The notes under the pieces were generated by a model. That model saw nothing but the letters and a program-made list of their open reading frames with translations, was not told where the DNA came from and searched no databases. 64,000 nucleotides of DNA from Diphasiastrum complanatum (lineage: Eukaryota > Streptophyta > Lycopodiopsida > Lycopodiales > Lycopodiaceae): the NCBI GenBank assembly GCA_029204225.1, contig MU832051.1:1-64000 (forward strand), in the 5' to 3' direction. Positions 1 through 9,821 of the stretch are shown in pieces; position 1 is the stretch's first letter; every line of letters begins with the position of its first letter. The position numbers were made by a program, and so were the translations under genes.

Positions 1-480
1 TGCTAGCTGGGCATCTCTCAAGGACGACTGCAAAAGTGTCTCAGGAGGATGTAAAATTGCAGGTAGGAGCAGCAATTCTTTGGGTCAGCAAAAAGCAGAC
101 CATCGTAGCTTAGTCATCCTAAGAAGCAGAATATGTAGTAGCAGCGAAGATGGCCAATGAGATCACTTGGCTCAAGTAGTTTCTTGATTAACTAGGTGAA
201 ACGAAGAATGAACCTCTCATTTTGCAGATGGACAATACATCTGCAATACACCTAACAAAGGATCTCGTGTTTCACTCAAGGACAAAACACATTGCAATCA
301 AGTATCACTTGATAAGGGACCTGATCGAAAAGAAGAAGCTATAAACTACTTTCATTGAAACAAAGAAGATGGTCGCTGACATCTTTACAAAGGCCTTAGA
401 AAAAGGTTTGTTCGAGAAAGCAGAGGAGCAGACTTGGAGTCATCAAGCTACCACGCTTTGAGAGGGAGCTGAAGAAACAA
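1..480 (+). pseudogene. Ty1/copia RNase H tail, 3' end of a pol remnant
   Basis: This is the last part of a copia polyprotein, the RNase H region that degrades RNA in RNA-DNA hybrids during reverse transcription. The reading frame is broken, but recognisable pieces occur in order: SWASLKDDCKSVSGG, MDNTSAIHLTKD (229-267), FHSRTKHIAIKYHLIRDLI, and VADIFTKAL near 370-395. The same pieces in the same order are found at 61590-62044, so both window ends carry members of one copia family. In-frame stops occur, for example near 100 and 345. The 5' part of the element lies outside the window. Confidence 0.8.
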
Positions 481-732
481 AGTGTTTCTATTATCAAGGC
501 TCTGCTAGCTCTCGACTCCCAACCTGACAAATACCTACTCGAAGATGAAATATTCACGAATAACATGACCAACACGAACAACAGGAGAAGATCGAACGAC
601 ATGAAATAAAAACTGTTTGAGACACTCGAAGGTCGAATACTTTCGACACCCATGTCCAAAAGGACCGAGAAGATCAAAGAAGTACTGTAAAGCACAAATC
701 CCTGATATGAAATGATGATGTCAGCAGAAGAG

Positions 733-1050
733 TGTTAAGATGTGCCTAATCTGTCAGTCTTGTAATCTGTGATTAATCTTAGATTATTTAATCTATCTAA
801 TCAAAATATCACTCTGAATATATGCAATTGCTTATGCACCAAAAACAAGAAAAATATACAGACAGAGATAGACAGAAATACTAAATAGAAAAGTCTGCTA
901 GTGAGCGAGACATTGTAAGCAAGATCCATAGAGATCCAAGGAGTTTGCTAGTAAGCGAGACACTCTTCGTGGCGGAACATCGTTTTTCTCTCACGTCAAT
1001 GCGCTGTGTGGGTCTGCCACATAGTGCTTAAACAAAAGAGGATCAATAGA
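733..1050 (+). mobile_element. Candidate 3' LTR of the copia remnant (right end uncertain)
   Basis: About 250 bases after the RNase H remnant a purine-rich tract (AGCAGAAGAG) is followed by TGTTAAGATG, a typical start for a copia LTR. The copia LTR at 56715 also starts TGTTAAGG. The stretch is AT-rich and has no coding signal. The right end is not defined; I place it loosely before the minus-strand Gag that starts at 1136. Confidence 0.35.
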
Positions 1051-1135
1051 TGATGTTGTAGCCATTATGCACATATCATTCTAAATTATTTGATCTTAAT
1101 TGAATTATTGTCTGCTTATTGTTCATGTATCTCAT

Positions 1136-1942
1136 TCACTTTGTTTTATCTGTTCCGCACATAGGTTCAATGTTGTTGAATGCTGAATTAACTTCCACGT
1201 AGGTCAAGAATGTTTGTTTACACTCTATAGGATTGTAGAAATGATATAGCCGCAGTGACCAGCAATCAGCTCCACCTCTTGATTGGTGTCTTCCACGACC
1301 AAATCTACCACCACGTCCCCTGACTGTAAAAGCTCGATCAAATCGCCTGTTGCGATGACTCAAGTTCTCTTGACATTGTTCTTTTTGCAAAAGCAATCCA
1401 CCTAACGCTTCATAGGTTGGAAGATTTTGCCGTGTGGCTGTACTTGTCACAAACATTTGATGTGACTCACTCAAACTATTCAATGTCAACTGCATGATCT
1501 CACGATTCTGTACTCGCTCTCCAACTGTTGCTAATTGGTCACAAATCTCTTTAATCTTCGGTAGGTAATCAGCAACAGTTGTACCATCATCCATCCGCAA
1601 TGTGTGTAGCTTCATCTTTAGGAATAGCACTCGAGATGTGTTTGTGGTCTCAAGCAATGCCTTCAACGTATCCCATGCTTCTTTTGGTCCTTCTGAATCC
1701 AAAATGTAGGGAATAATTGCATCTCTAACTGATAAGTTGATGACATTTTGTGCTTTCCATTTTCTCCTGTCAAATGCCCGTTGATCTTCTTCAATCAATG
1801 GCCTTGTCTCTTCACCTGTCACGATCTCCCATAGTTCCTTTTCCATCAAAATATTCTTCAGTTTGAATTTCCAAACTGCATAGTTGCCGGCTCCTTCCAA
1901 TTTGCTTGACTCCTTGAGGACACTCTCGCTTAGAGTTTCCAT
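1136..1942 (-). pseudogene. Ty1/copia Gag (UBN2-type), truncated
   Basis: An open frame of 268 codons encodes a copia capsid-type Gag, which would form the virus-like particle. The N-terminus has the DUF4219-like start (KLEGAGNYAVWKFKLKNIL, about residues 15-33). The UBN2 core follows, with EAWDTLKALLETTNTSRV (88-105) and LTLNSLSESHQMFV (151-164). An RGRGGRFGRGRHQSRGG basic stretch follows at about 208-224. A CCHC zinc knuckle should come next, but the frame runs into unrelated sequence after ADCW, so the nucleocapsid end is frameshifted or recombined away. No protease or pol follows on this strand. Upstream lie a long leader with tandem repeats, a PBS at 2806-2816 and an LTR at 2817-3080, in the order expected for a 5' half-element. 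Confidence 0.85.
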
Positions 1943-2032
1943 TACTGGATAGACAAGTCCGGATCACAAAAAATGGCTCAGTTTGAACACACAACTTAGT
2001 TGTATAATATTTTCTTTTTCAATTATACACCT

Positions 2033-2275
2033 GATATTGGAATGGAATGCGGAAGTACAATTGCTTAGAATCCTCTTTAACTTGTGCGCGTGGATCCGAT
2101 ATTGGAGCATGCGATATCGGACTGGAGCGCGAATGTACAACTGCTAAGAATTCTCTTTAGCTCGTGTGCTTGGATCCGATATCAGTACGGACTTGCAATA
2201 TCGGACTGGAGCGCAGATGTACGACTGCTTGGGTTTCTCTTCAGCTAGCGCGCTTGGATCCGATATTGGTACGAA
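2033..2275. repeat. Tandem repeat of about 80 bp in a copia leader
   Basis: Three imperfect units each contain GATATTGG or GATATCGG, a GTACAAnTGCT core, TTCTCTTTAGC and a closing GGATCC. The GGATCC anchors lie at 2092, 2172 and 2256, giving periods of 80 and 84. A partial fourth start follows at 2262. The array lies between the PBS (2806-2816) and the Gag start (1942) of the minus-strand element, that is, in its untranslated leader. Confidence 0.8.
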
Positions 2276-2805
2276 TATAAAGAGATAATATAATAAATTT
2301 TTAGAGGGAATATTCTAGATTCCCTACTTCGGCGTGGCGGCTACGCCGCCTCCTCGTTGCTTAGATTTCGAAACGAGTGATTGTTCAAATAGACAGATAT
2401 TAGTAATGTGAAAGGTATGAGGCCTCAAAGCTCTGAATGGCAGTACTAGACATTGTCTAGTGTGATTTGCAGTACCCTAAACAAACAAATGAGAGATTTC
2501 TTGGCACAACTCTCTGACAAATGACACTTTTCACAAAGACTAAAAACAATAACGTAAAACTTTTCTCACTCAACAGATTTTCAATCTGTTTGATGCTGCC
2601 CTGGTCTTTTCGATGCCTCCGAGACTGTGTCTTTGTTTTCCACTAATAACTGTGAGCTCCAAAACCTGCAAAATACATCAAGAAGGATTTCTTCCAACCG
2701 TTTTTGTCACTCCAAGCTTTCACCTCCTGTGAAGGACTTTCTCACTTTGTTGCGGAGCCTGTGACAAGCTGTATCCACTGATCAGGCACGCAGGACTATC
2801 ACTGC

Positions 2806-3080
2806 TTTGATACCATGTCAGTAATTAGATATGCAACATCAAGCATTCACCATAAGCAATCACCAAGTAGGGAGGTGGAAGAAGAACACACAATATCACA
2901 CTATCACACTGCAACATACTGAATGTAAAAATGTACATATAAACCCTGAACCCTGATAGAGAGGGAGAACCTAGGAGTAGACTACTAGAATAGCCAATGG
3001 GTAGTTACAACTAGTAATAAAGTATATCATAAACAGTAACTAAGAAGTGTAACAATGAATTTTATCATTGATTTCTAACA
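2806..3080 (-). mobile_element. Copia 5' LTR (264 bp) with adjacent Met-tRNA-type PBS
   Basis: Read on the minus strand, an LTR starts TGTTAGAAATCAATG at 3080 and ends CTGACA at 2817. It is followed directly by TGGTATCAAAGC (2816 downward), one base different from the usual initiator-Met tRNA PBS. TG...CA ends, PBS and a Gag further downstream on the same strand agree with each other. No partner 3' LTR was seen in the window, so the element is 3'-truncated. Confidence 0.75.
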
Positions 3081-3350
3081 ACTAAAACAAAGCTACAATT
3101 GATAGCTAAACTTGGCTCCATAATGAAACTCTTTATAGGTTCACAAAGCCTTTACACCACATGGTTTAAGTTAAGAGATCACGTCCTCGAAACCTAAAAT
3201 CATATCAACCTTCGTGTAGGATTAAAAGGTCTTAATACAAGAATACCACAAAGAACATATCACTAGTGTACCATTTCAAAGCTTCACAAAGGCTTTGATT
3301 GTATATCTTCCAAAGGCTTTCCAATGTCTACAATTTCTTAGAAAACTCAC

Positions 3351-4410
3351 AACTCAAACCTGGTTCGAGTTATGAGATTATTAATAGTATATTTCATTAG
3401 CAATAATCTTTTGGATAGCAACACACCACAATTTAGCAATATCATTTTGAAATTTGACAACTCGAACCTGGTTTGAGTTGTAATAAAAAAAATTATAACT
3501 TTATAGAACTTTTTCTTGTAAGTATTGAATTATTGAGAGATCTACATAACGAAATGACCTCCAAATTTATAACTAATCTCAAAGATTAGCATCAAAACAA
3601 TGGTAAAGAAAATCTGATATTACCATTGAAGCAATGCTAAAGAACAATATGATTAAAACAATTCAAGCTCAAAAATCAGCATGATCAACAATAATAAAGA
3701 GATCTTGGCTCTAGCAGATTAAATCATTTAAATGATTTGCATTTCGAAAATGCAAGCCAAAATCTGAAATGACTTGCAATGACATTTCTAGGCCAAATCT
3801 ACAACAAACATGAACTAAATGAATAGCACAATGATCAATATAAAGATACAAAAATTGCCTAAGGAAAAATTAAAAAAATTAACATTAAAGAAATCGTCAC
3901 ACCCTAGGCGACATACTTGTTTTCAAGAAGCCAAATCGACTTTGCAAGTATACAAAATGAGTATCAGAATTGCCTCACTACTTCTCTCTTCTTGGATATC
4001 TAGCTTAGTGCTCTAGCAATTGTGTATGGAAATTAGGTTGCAGTGTAAATACCTTAGCTCAAACCTAGTTCGAGGTTTGAGTTGAGACTCTTCTTTGACA
4101 ATGTAGCTTGAAATTGAACAGCCTCAATTTGAACGTGGTTCAAGTTGAGAAACCTTCACATCCACCAAATTTAAAAGCAAAAATTATATTTCTATAAATT
4201 GGAGTGCAGTTTCAAATTGAAGAGGACCAACTCGAACCAGGTTCGAGTTCATAAGCCTTCACATTGATTCAATTTGATGTAAAAAATTATACCTATATAG
4301 ATTCAACTCATCATAAACCTACTCAAATGTTTAAACCTTCAACCTAGAATTTAATTTCGTTTAATGTATGTTTGAAGGACTCAACTCAAATCGAGTTCGA
4401 AGTTTGAGTG
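3351..4410. repeat. Diverged repeats built on the palindrome AACTCGAACC/GGTTCGAGTT
   Basis: Six copies of a near-palindrome lie at about 3351, 3459, 4056, 4123, 4229 and 4379. The best copy (4229-4249) is two perfect 10-base arms around one central base. The copies after 4050 sit in a diverged unit of roughly 100-110 bp that also has CCTTCACAT and AAAATTATA. The array lies upstream of the gypsy PBS at 4477, so it may be part of that element's 5' LTR, whose left end I could not place. No gene was found in 3081-4450. Confidence 0.65.
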
Positions 4411-4450
4411 GAAAATCTTCTATGTTAGTGTAGTGAGAAACTTTCACATT

Positions 4451-4508
4451 CGCATAACTAGAAATACTTCCAACATTGGCGCCGTTGCCGGGGATTTCTA
4501 GTTATGCG
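4451..4508 (+). promoter_or_regulatory. Ty3/gypsy LTR end and tRNA-Asp-type PBS inside a perfect hairpin
   Basis: The LTR appears to end CCAACA at 4475. The PBS TGGCGCCGTTGCCGGGGA follows at 4477-4494, a form known from plant gypsy elements such as the Athila/Tat group. Around it are two perfectly complementary 15-base arms: CGCATAACTAGAAAT (4451-4465, inside the LTR) and its complement at 4494-4508. A stem of 15 bp with a 28-base loop would thus display the PBS. Confidence 0.75.
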
Positions 4509-5177
4509 ATGGCTAGATCTACTCACTATGCGGTTTAGTATAGAGAGGATCGTCCACCTTTTAAGAATCTACCAAAAGCTTCAAACAGAAATTGATAAAC
4601 AAGGACTGAAACAATAAGACTTGAAATAACATTAACTAAGACAACAAGCAATGAAATCCTTGCTAAGGCTTACCCAACTACCAAGTTCGCTAAACTAGAA
4701 TCTACTTTAACACCCATAAGGGAAATAGAAATAATAGATTGCGGCTAATACTAAACAATAAACAATTAGAAGCATGCCACAATAAAACCCAATGAAAGGA
4801 GGCAAGAGGAGTCCAGCACTTTCCCTCAAGCTACACACCTTCCAATGGGAACACAAATGAAATAGAAAGATAATTCTCCAAATAGAGAGTATTCGTGACA
4901 GACGAATAAGATAGTTTTAAGACAGTTCTTTAGAGCATGCTTTACGGATACACAGCAAATGACTACAATGCACTAGAGAGTCTGTCTGATCAGAGAGTAA
5001 TTCATGTAATGCATTAGAGATTGTTAGCAGACTCAAGATCACTCACACTCAGCAGTGCGGAGAACATACATAAGAGAGAATAACTCATAGAACTCTATTC
5101 ACTTCTTCAATCTCTTACATATGCATAAACTCTTCTCTCTCGATACTCGAGACTGAAGTGTGAGATCAATATATGTT
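4509..5177. other. Stretch without a recognised gene (gypsy leader remnant)
   Basis: An ATG at 4507 opens a very short frame (MARSTHYAV, then a stop) just after the gypsy PBS and may mark a lost Gag. The rest is AT-rich with many stops, and I recognise no domain. It ends at the minus-strand copia protease at 5178. Confidence 0.5.
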
Positions 5178-6415
5178 CTATGGGGCACTACCTTGTCTAT
5201 TGCCCCTAGCAACCAAGATTTCTTCCTTTGTAATGAAACAAGCATCACCACCAAACTTTACCATGTATCCTTTCTTTATCATTTGACCAACACTTAGCAA
5301 ATTCTTTGAAAGTGAAGGAATGTAAAGAACACCATCAAGTCTTGCTTTCCTATTAGTAGAGAGACAAATAGGAATTGAACCAATACCTTCAATCACACAC
5401 TCACCACCATTGGCCATGTGAATTGCTTTCTTGGCTCCATCATAAGTGACCAAAGAAGTAAAGAACTCCTTGTGACTAGTCATGTGTGAGCTAGCTCCAC
5501 TATCAATCCACCATGAATTTTTGTCACCTTCACTTGATATTGGACTTGATGAACACATCAAAAGAGAATCACCACCATCTAGATCCTCATCATTAGTAGT
5601 AAAGTTGATTTGCTTGCTACCTTCATCTCTTTGCTTCTTCAAACATTCATTTGCAAAATGCCCTTTGATTCCACAATAAAAGCATTTCAACTTAGACTTA
5701 TCTTTCTTTTTGCCAAAAGAAGAAGTCTCACCTCGATCTTGCCCTTTAGACCAATTGCCTTTGTCTTTGCCCTTGAACTTGCCTTTGATGAACATAGCAT
5801 CCTCTTCATAATGAGATGTCGATGTAGATCCATCTCCTCTTGATTGAAGCCTATACTCCTCATTCACCAAAATCTCTTGAAAACCACAATACTTGGCAAA
5901 GTCTTTTGAATAGCAAAACTTTGAACAAGATCAGCATGATCATCCAACAAGCCATTAAGTATAACTTGAACAAGTTCTACCTCCTTAATGCTTTCATCAA
6001 TACATGCTAACTTATCATTGAATGCTTTAACCCTCAAAACAAAAGCATGAGTACTCTCTTCCTTCTTTTGAAAACTTTGAAAGATTTGCCTCCTAAGAGT
6101 AAGCACTCTTGATGTAGACTTGGATTCATAAAGCTTCTTCAAAGCTTCCCAAGCCTCCAAGGATGATGTGCACTTACCAACTTCCTTGAGAAGTTCATTG
6201 GTAACATTCATCTCGATCATGTGTAGAGCTTTCTTTGCTCTCTTGTCATACCTCACTTGATCTTGTTGAGTTGCTGGTCTCTCCTCCAAACCTACAACAA
6301 TCTCCATCAACTCATTCATCTCCAATAAGGACTCCATCCTCACCTTCCAAGTAGAATAATTGATTGAGGTAAGCCTATCATTGCTTTGCAACATAGATCC
6401 ACCACTTGTAGCCAT
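5178..6415 (-). pseudogene. Ty1/copia Gag-protease, frameshifted (copia element 1)
   Basis: The Gag starts with MATSGG at 6415 and runs through the UBN2 core, with STWKVRMESLLEMNELMEIV and EAWEALKKLYESKSTSRVLT. A frameshift near 5875 separates it from the second part. That part has the CCHC zinc knuckle CFYCGIKGHFANEC, the retropepsin active site WWIDSGASSHMT and the LLSVGQMIKKGY motif that normally precedes GAG-pre-integrase. The frame stops at 5178 just after VARGNRQG; the same VARGNRQG stretch continues differently at 42820-42860. Integrase, RT and RNase H are missing. Copia element 2 (6799-8303) is a close relative. Confidence 0.9.
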
Positions 6416-6435
6416 GTTGAAGTGACTGAGCTGAA

Positions 6436-6798
6436 AACAAGAGTGTTGAGAATATGTCAAGTTTTGAATTGAGAGGCATCAGTGAAAATTCCTTAGAAAA
6501 TGTACTTTGAAAAAAGAATGTGCAAATATAATTTAAATTATTTTGTATTTCAATGGGATTTTGAGTTTCAAAAATCATTTGTTCTCTTGAATTATTATTT
6601 TATTTGTAATTATGATGGGTTTATGAAGTTTGCAACAAAAAACTTGTAGTTCTTTATTTAGAATATGCATTTTTTGGCTTTTTTTTAAAACAAAATTTAG
6701 AGATTTATTAAAAAATACATGATTTTGGACTAAATCTAGGACCATTAAAACACACCAAAAAAGATTACTCTTTTTAAGTCAAAGTTACACAACCAATG
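6436..6798 (+). mobile_element. 3'-end fragment of the GHTH-type transposon
   Basis: This stretch matches 47455-47713 in the same orientation, apart from a roughly 100-bp insertion of AT-rich sequence. Shared parts include AGAGTGTTnAGAATA, ATTGAGAGGCATCAG, ATTTCAATGGG and the right end CCAATGTCATCnTGTTCT. At 47.5 kb this sequence is the 3' untranslated tail of the GHTH protein gene. Here it sits alone between two minus-strand copia elements, so it is a 5'-truncated copy. No coding capacity remains. Confidence 0.65.
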
Positions 6799-8303
6799 TC
6801 ATCTTGTTCTTGCATTCTTGAACTTCACAAAGACATCATACACTTCATCTTTTCTTTTTAGTAGATAAATCCAACAAAATCTACTAAAATCATCAATGAA
6901 AGTTACATACATCTTAGCTCCACTATTGCTAATTGTAGTAATTCCATGAACATTCGAATGTACAACTTGAAAAGGCTTTGTAGATCTAGTATAAGTTAGT
7001 CTGTTTGACAAAGCACAAGACTCACAAACATGGTTGATGTTAGTTAAGGATCTTGGAAGACCAATCACAACTTGCTTCTAAGCCATTATCTCCAATGACT
7101 TGAAGTTGAGTTGTCCCATCCTTTTATGCCAAACCTCTTGAATAGGTATTTGCTTACTTGCTATACATCCAACTTGGTTAGCAATAACACAAGCATCTAG
7201 TTTGAACAACTTCCCTTGCCTTTTACTTTTTGCAATCAAGACATCCTTCCTTTTGATTATGCAAGCATCTCTATCAAACTCAACTTTGAAACCTTTTACT
7301 AAGTAATTGACTCACACTAAGTAAATTCTTGGTAATGGAAGGTATGAACAAAACATCCTTAAAATAAATATTCCTATTTGTAGAGAGAGAAATAAGAATT
7401 GTGCCAATCCCTTTGCTTTCACACTCACCATCATTGGCCGTGTAGAACACCTTCTTGTCACCTCCATATGCCAACAAAGAAGTGAAGTACTCTTGGTGAA
7501 AAGTCATGTGTGATCTTGCACCACTATCAATCCACCATGGATCTAGATCTCCATCATTAGCAAGCATACATGAAGACATCACAAAAGCATTCCACCTATC
7601 TTTCTTACTTTCCATTTGAAGAAGCCTAAACCTTGATCTTGCCCTTTAGACCACTTTCTTTTGCTTTTGCCCTTGATGAACATAGCCTCCTCTTTAACTT
7701 GAGATGTTGATGAAGATCCACCTCTTGCTTGAAGCCTATATTCTTCATTGATCAAGATCTTTTGAAGATCCATCAAACTTGGAAAAGTTCTTTGAATGGC
7801 AAGACTTTGTACAATGTTGGCATGAGCATCCAACAAACCATTAAGTATAACTTGAACAAGCTCTCCTTCCTTAATACTCTCATCAATGCAAGCTAACTCA
7901 TCATTCAAAGCCTTCACTCTCAAAACAAAAATATTTGGACTCTCTTCATTCTTTTTCAAACTTTGAAAGATTTGTGATCTTAGAGTCAAAAATCTAGATG
8001 TAGATTTGGATTCATAAAGATTTTTTAATGAATCCCAAGCATCCTTTGATGAAGTACTCTTACCAACTTCCGTGAGAAGTTCATTGGTAACATTCATCTT
8101 TATCATGTGTAGAGCTCTTTAGATCTCTTGTCATACCTCAATTGTTCTTGTTGTGTAGTTGGCCTCTCTCAAAACCTACAACAATATCCAAAATATCATT
8201 CATCTCAAGAAGTGATTCCATCCTCACTTTCCACATTGAATAGCTGCTTGAGGTAAGCCTATATAGCATTGCCTTCCAACATGTATCCACTTGATGTAGC
8301 CAT
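6799..8303 (-). pseudogene. Ty1/copia Gag-protease-integrase remnant (copia element 2)
   Basis: The Gag start is near 8303; the N-terminal part is frameshifted, and the UBN2 core is open from 8106 (EVGKSTSSKDAWDSLKNLYE and later VLRVKALNDELACIDESIKE). The zinc knuckle has been lost by frameshift near 7620. The protease part (7615-7280) has WWIDSGARSHMTFH, with the usual third Gly-Ala-Ser changed to Gly-Ala-Arg. Further down, the GAG-pre-integrase Cys pair (CESCALS) and the start of the integrase core (VTFIDDFSRFCWIYLLKRKD) are visible at 7068-6799. The pol gene is cut at 6799, exactly where the GHTH-transposon tail ends. Confidence 0.9.
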
Positions 8304-8890
8304 GTTTCAATGAATTGATACTTCTCTTTCAGCCTATTCCAATGCACAAATCACTCTTTTGAAAGAGAACAAATTTTTCAAAAAGAAATCACAAAGATAT
8401 GGAACCTCTCAATTCTCTTCTAGCACTTATATCTAGCAAATCAACACATAGAATGTAGAAATCTTGATCAACCTATGATCTATCCTCAATCTAATGACTC
8501 TTGCCACTTCCTAAGATTAAAAAAAACTCCAATGAAGTTTAGTAATCTCACAAAATAGAGATCCAATCAGAATTAGGATTTTGACAAAATCACAAAAAAA
8601 TGAATATTTCAAATTCTACATGCAATTGCCTATAACTTGATATAGATTCTTGTAGCCTCAAGTGAGACATTTATAAAGCATCAAAAATTGGCTATTTCTA
8701 GCAAGTATATTATGAAATTGGAGTTCATCAAGTTCATTGACCTAAAATGAGTTTTGACCTACAAAAGATCTAATCTACATATGCAAGAAACTCGATTTTT
8801 GAGTAGAAGTCAATCTAGCATGCTGTAGCATTGATATCTCCTCCAAATGCTTGTTAGATGTGCTTGATCCTTTCAAAACCTAGAACAAAA
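8304..8890. other. Leader of copia element 2, no gene
   Basis: This AT-rich stretch lies between the Gag start and the PBS of the minus-strand element, as an untranslated leader would. No open frame of note or repeat was seen. Confidence 0.6.
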
Positions 8891-9526
8891 GTTCTGATAC
8901 CATGTGAAGAATTGGAGATCAATCAATATCCAGATCCATAACCTAATCTTTGGTTAGAAAGAGATCAACTCTACCAATGATGCCAATGTAGAAAAATCAA
9001 CATCTACTCTATAAAAGAGATGCAAACTCAATAAGAACCTAATCAAATATCAAACATATTATATGATGAAGTTTTTTTCCATACAAAAATAGTAAGCTAC
9101 TATATTTCACACATGTAGATAGAAAAATAGCATAAAATGAGCATTCTACACACAAGATTGCAAGATCTCACAAATATAGTGCACCAATGGATACATGAAC
9201 CCAAGAGAACTCATGTATAAGCATGAAGTGAGATAAGAGAGAGATAATGTCTCTCTTCCCATGAGTGTACAACTATATAAAACAGATCCATGAATCATTA
9301 ATGAGTTTGGTTTCCCTCTATAACAAAAACCCTAACATTAATGTGGAAATGTTTCCACATTCAAACTTGAACCTCTAAAACTAATGTACTACACTTTCCC
9401 ACACTTTCAAAAAGTGTCTATTCAAATGATTTTAGACTAATATAACTCTAAGTCTACTATGAAAATTGGCCTAAATTACCAAACATACAAATATGACCAA
9501 ACTAGCAAAACTAGAAATTTCTCACA
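8891..9526 (-). mobile_element. Copia LTR (624 bp) with PBS
   Basis: On the minus strand the LTR starts TGTGAGAAATTTCTAG at 9526 and ends AATTCTTCACA at 8903. It is followed at 8902-8891 by TGGTATCAGAAC, a one-base variant of the Met-tRNA PBS. The body resembles the LTRs at 45083-45505 and 45587-46235 (shared TGCACCAATG, AACCCAAGA, CATGAAGTGAGA and CCCACACTTTCAAAAAGTG). These define one LTR family. Confidence 0.85.
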
Positions 9527-9821
9527 AGTAATCCTCGCAGATACGATCAAATCTATCTACTATGAAAATCTCGGGCCAATCAGAACAAGGAGAAGAGATT
9601 TATCAAGAAAAAGCCATTGAAAAGGGGTTAAAATCACATTGATAGCCATCAAAATTGATCAGATCTCCCAAATCCAAGATGCATTCCCAAGATCTATCAA
9701 GATCCAGTACTCTTGGTACCCCCCACCCCATGAATGAATCTGAGATCGGAGCAAAAACCAATTACCAAACCATCCTTGAGCTGCAGTAGCGCAAATCATA
9801 ACAGAAGCAGGACCAGTAGCC

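Noticed and set aside
396-695. 99-codon minus-strand ORF opposite the copia tail
   Set aside because: Hydrophobic shadow of the RNase H end and the region after it; a similar shadow occurs at 61971-62186.
3351-4410. tRNA genes suggested by GGTTCGA B-box-like words
   Set aside because: No A box, acceptor stem or cloverleaf could be built around any copy.
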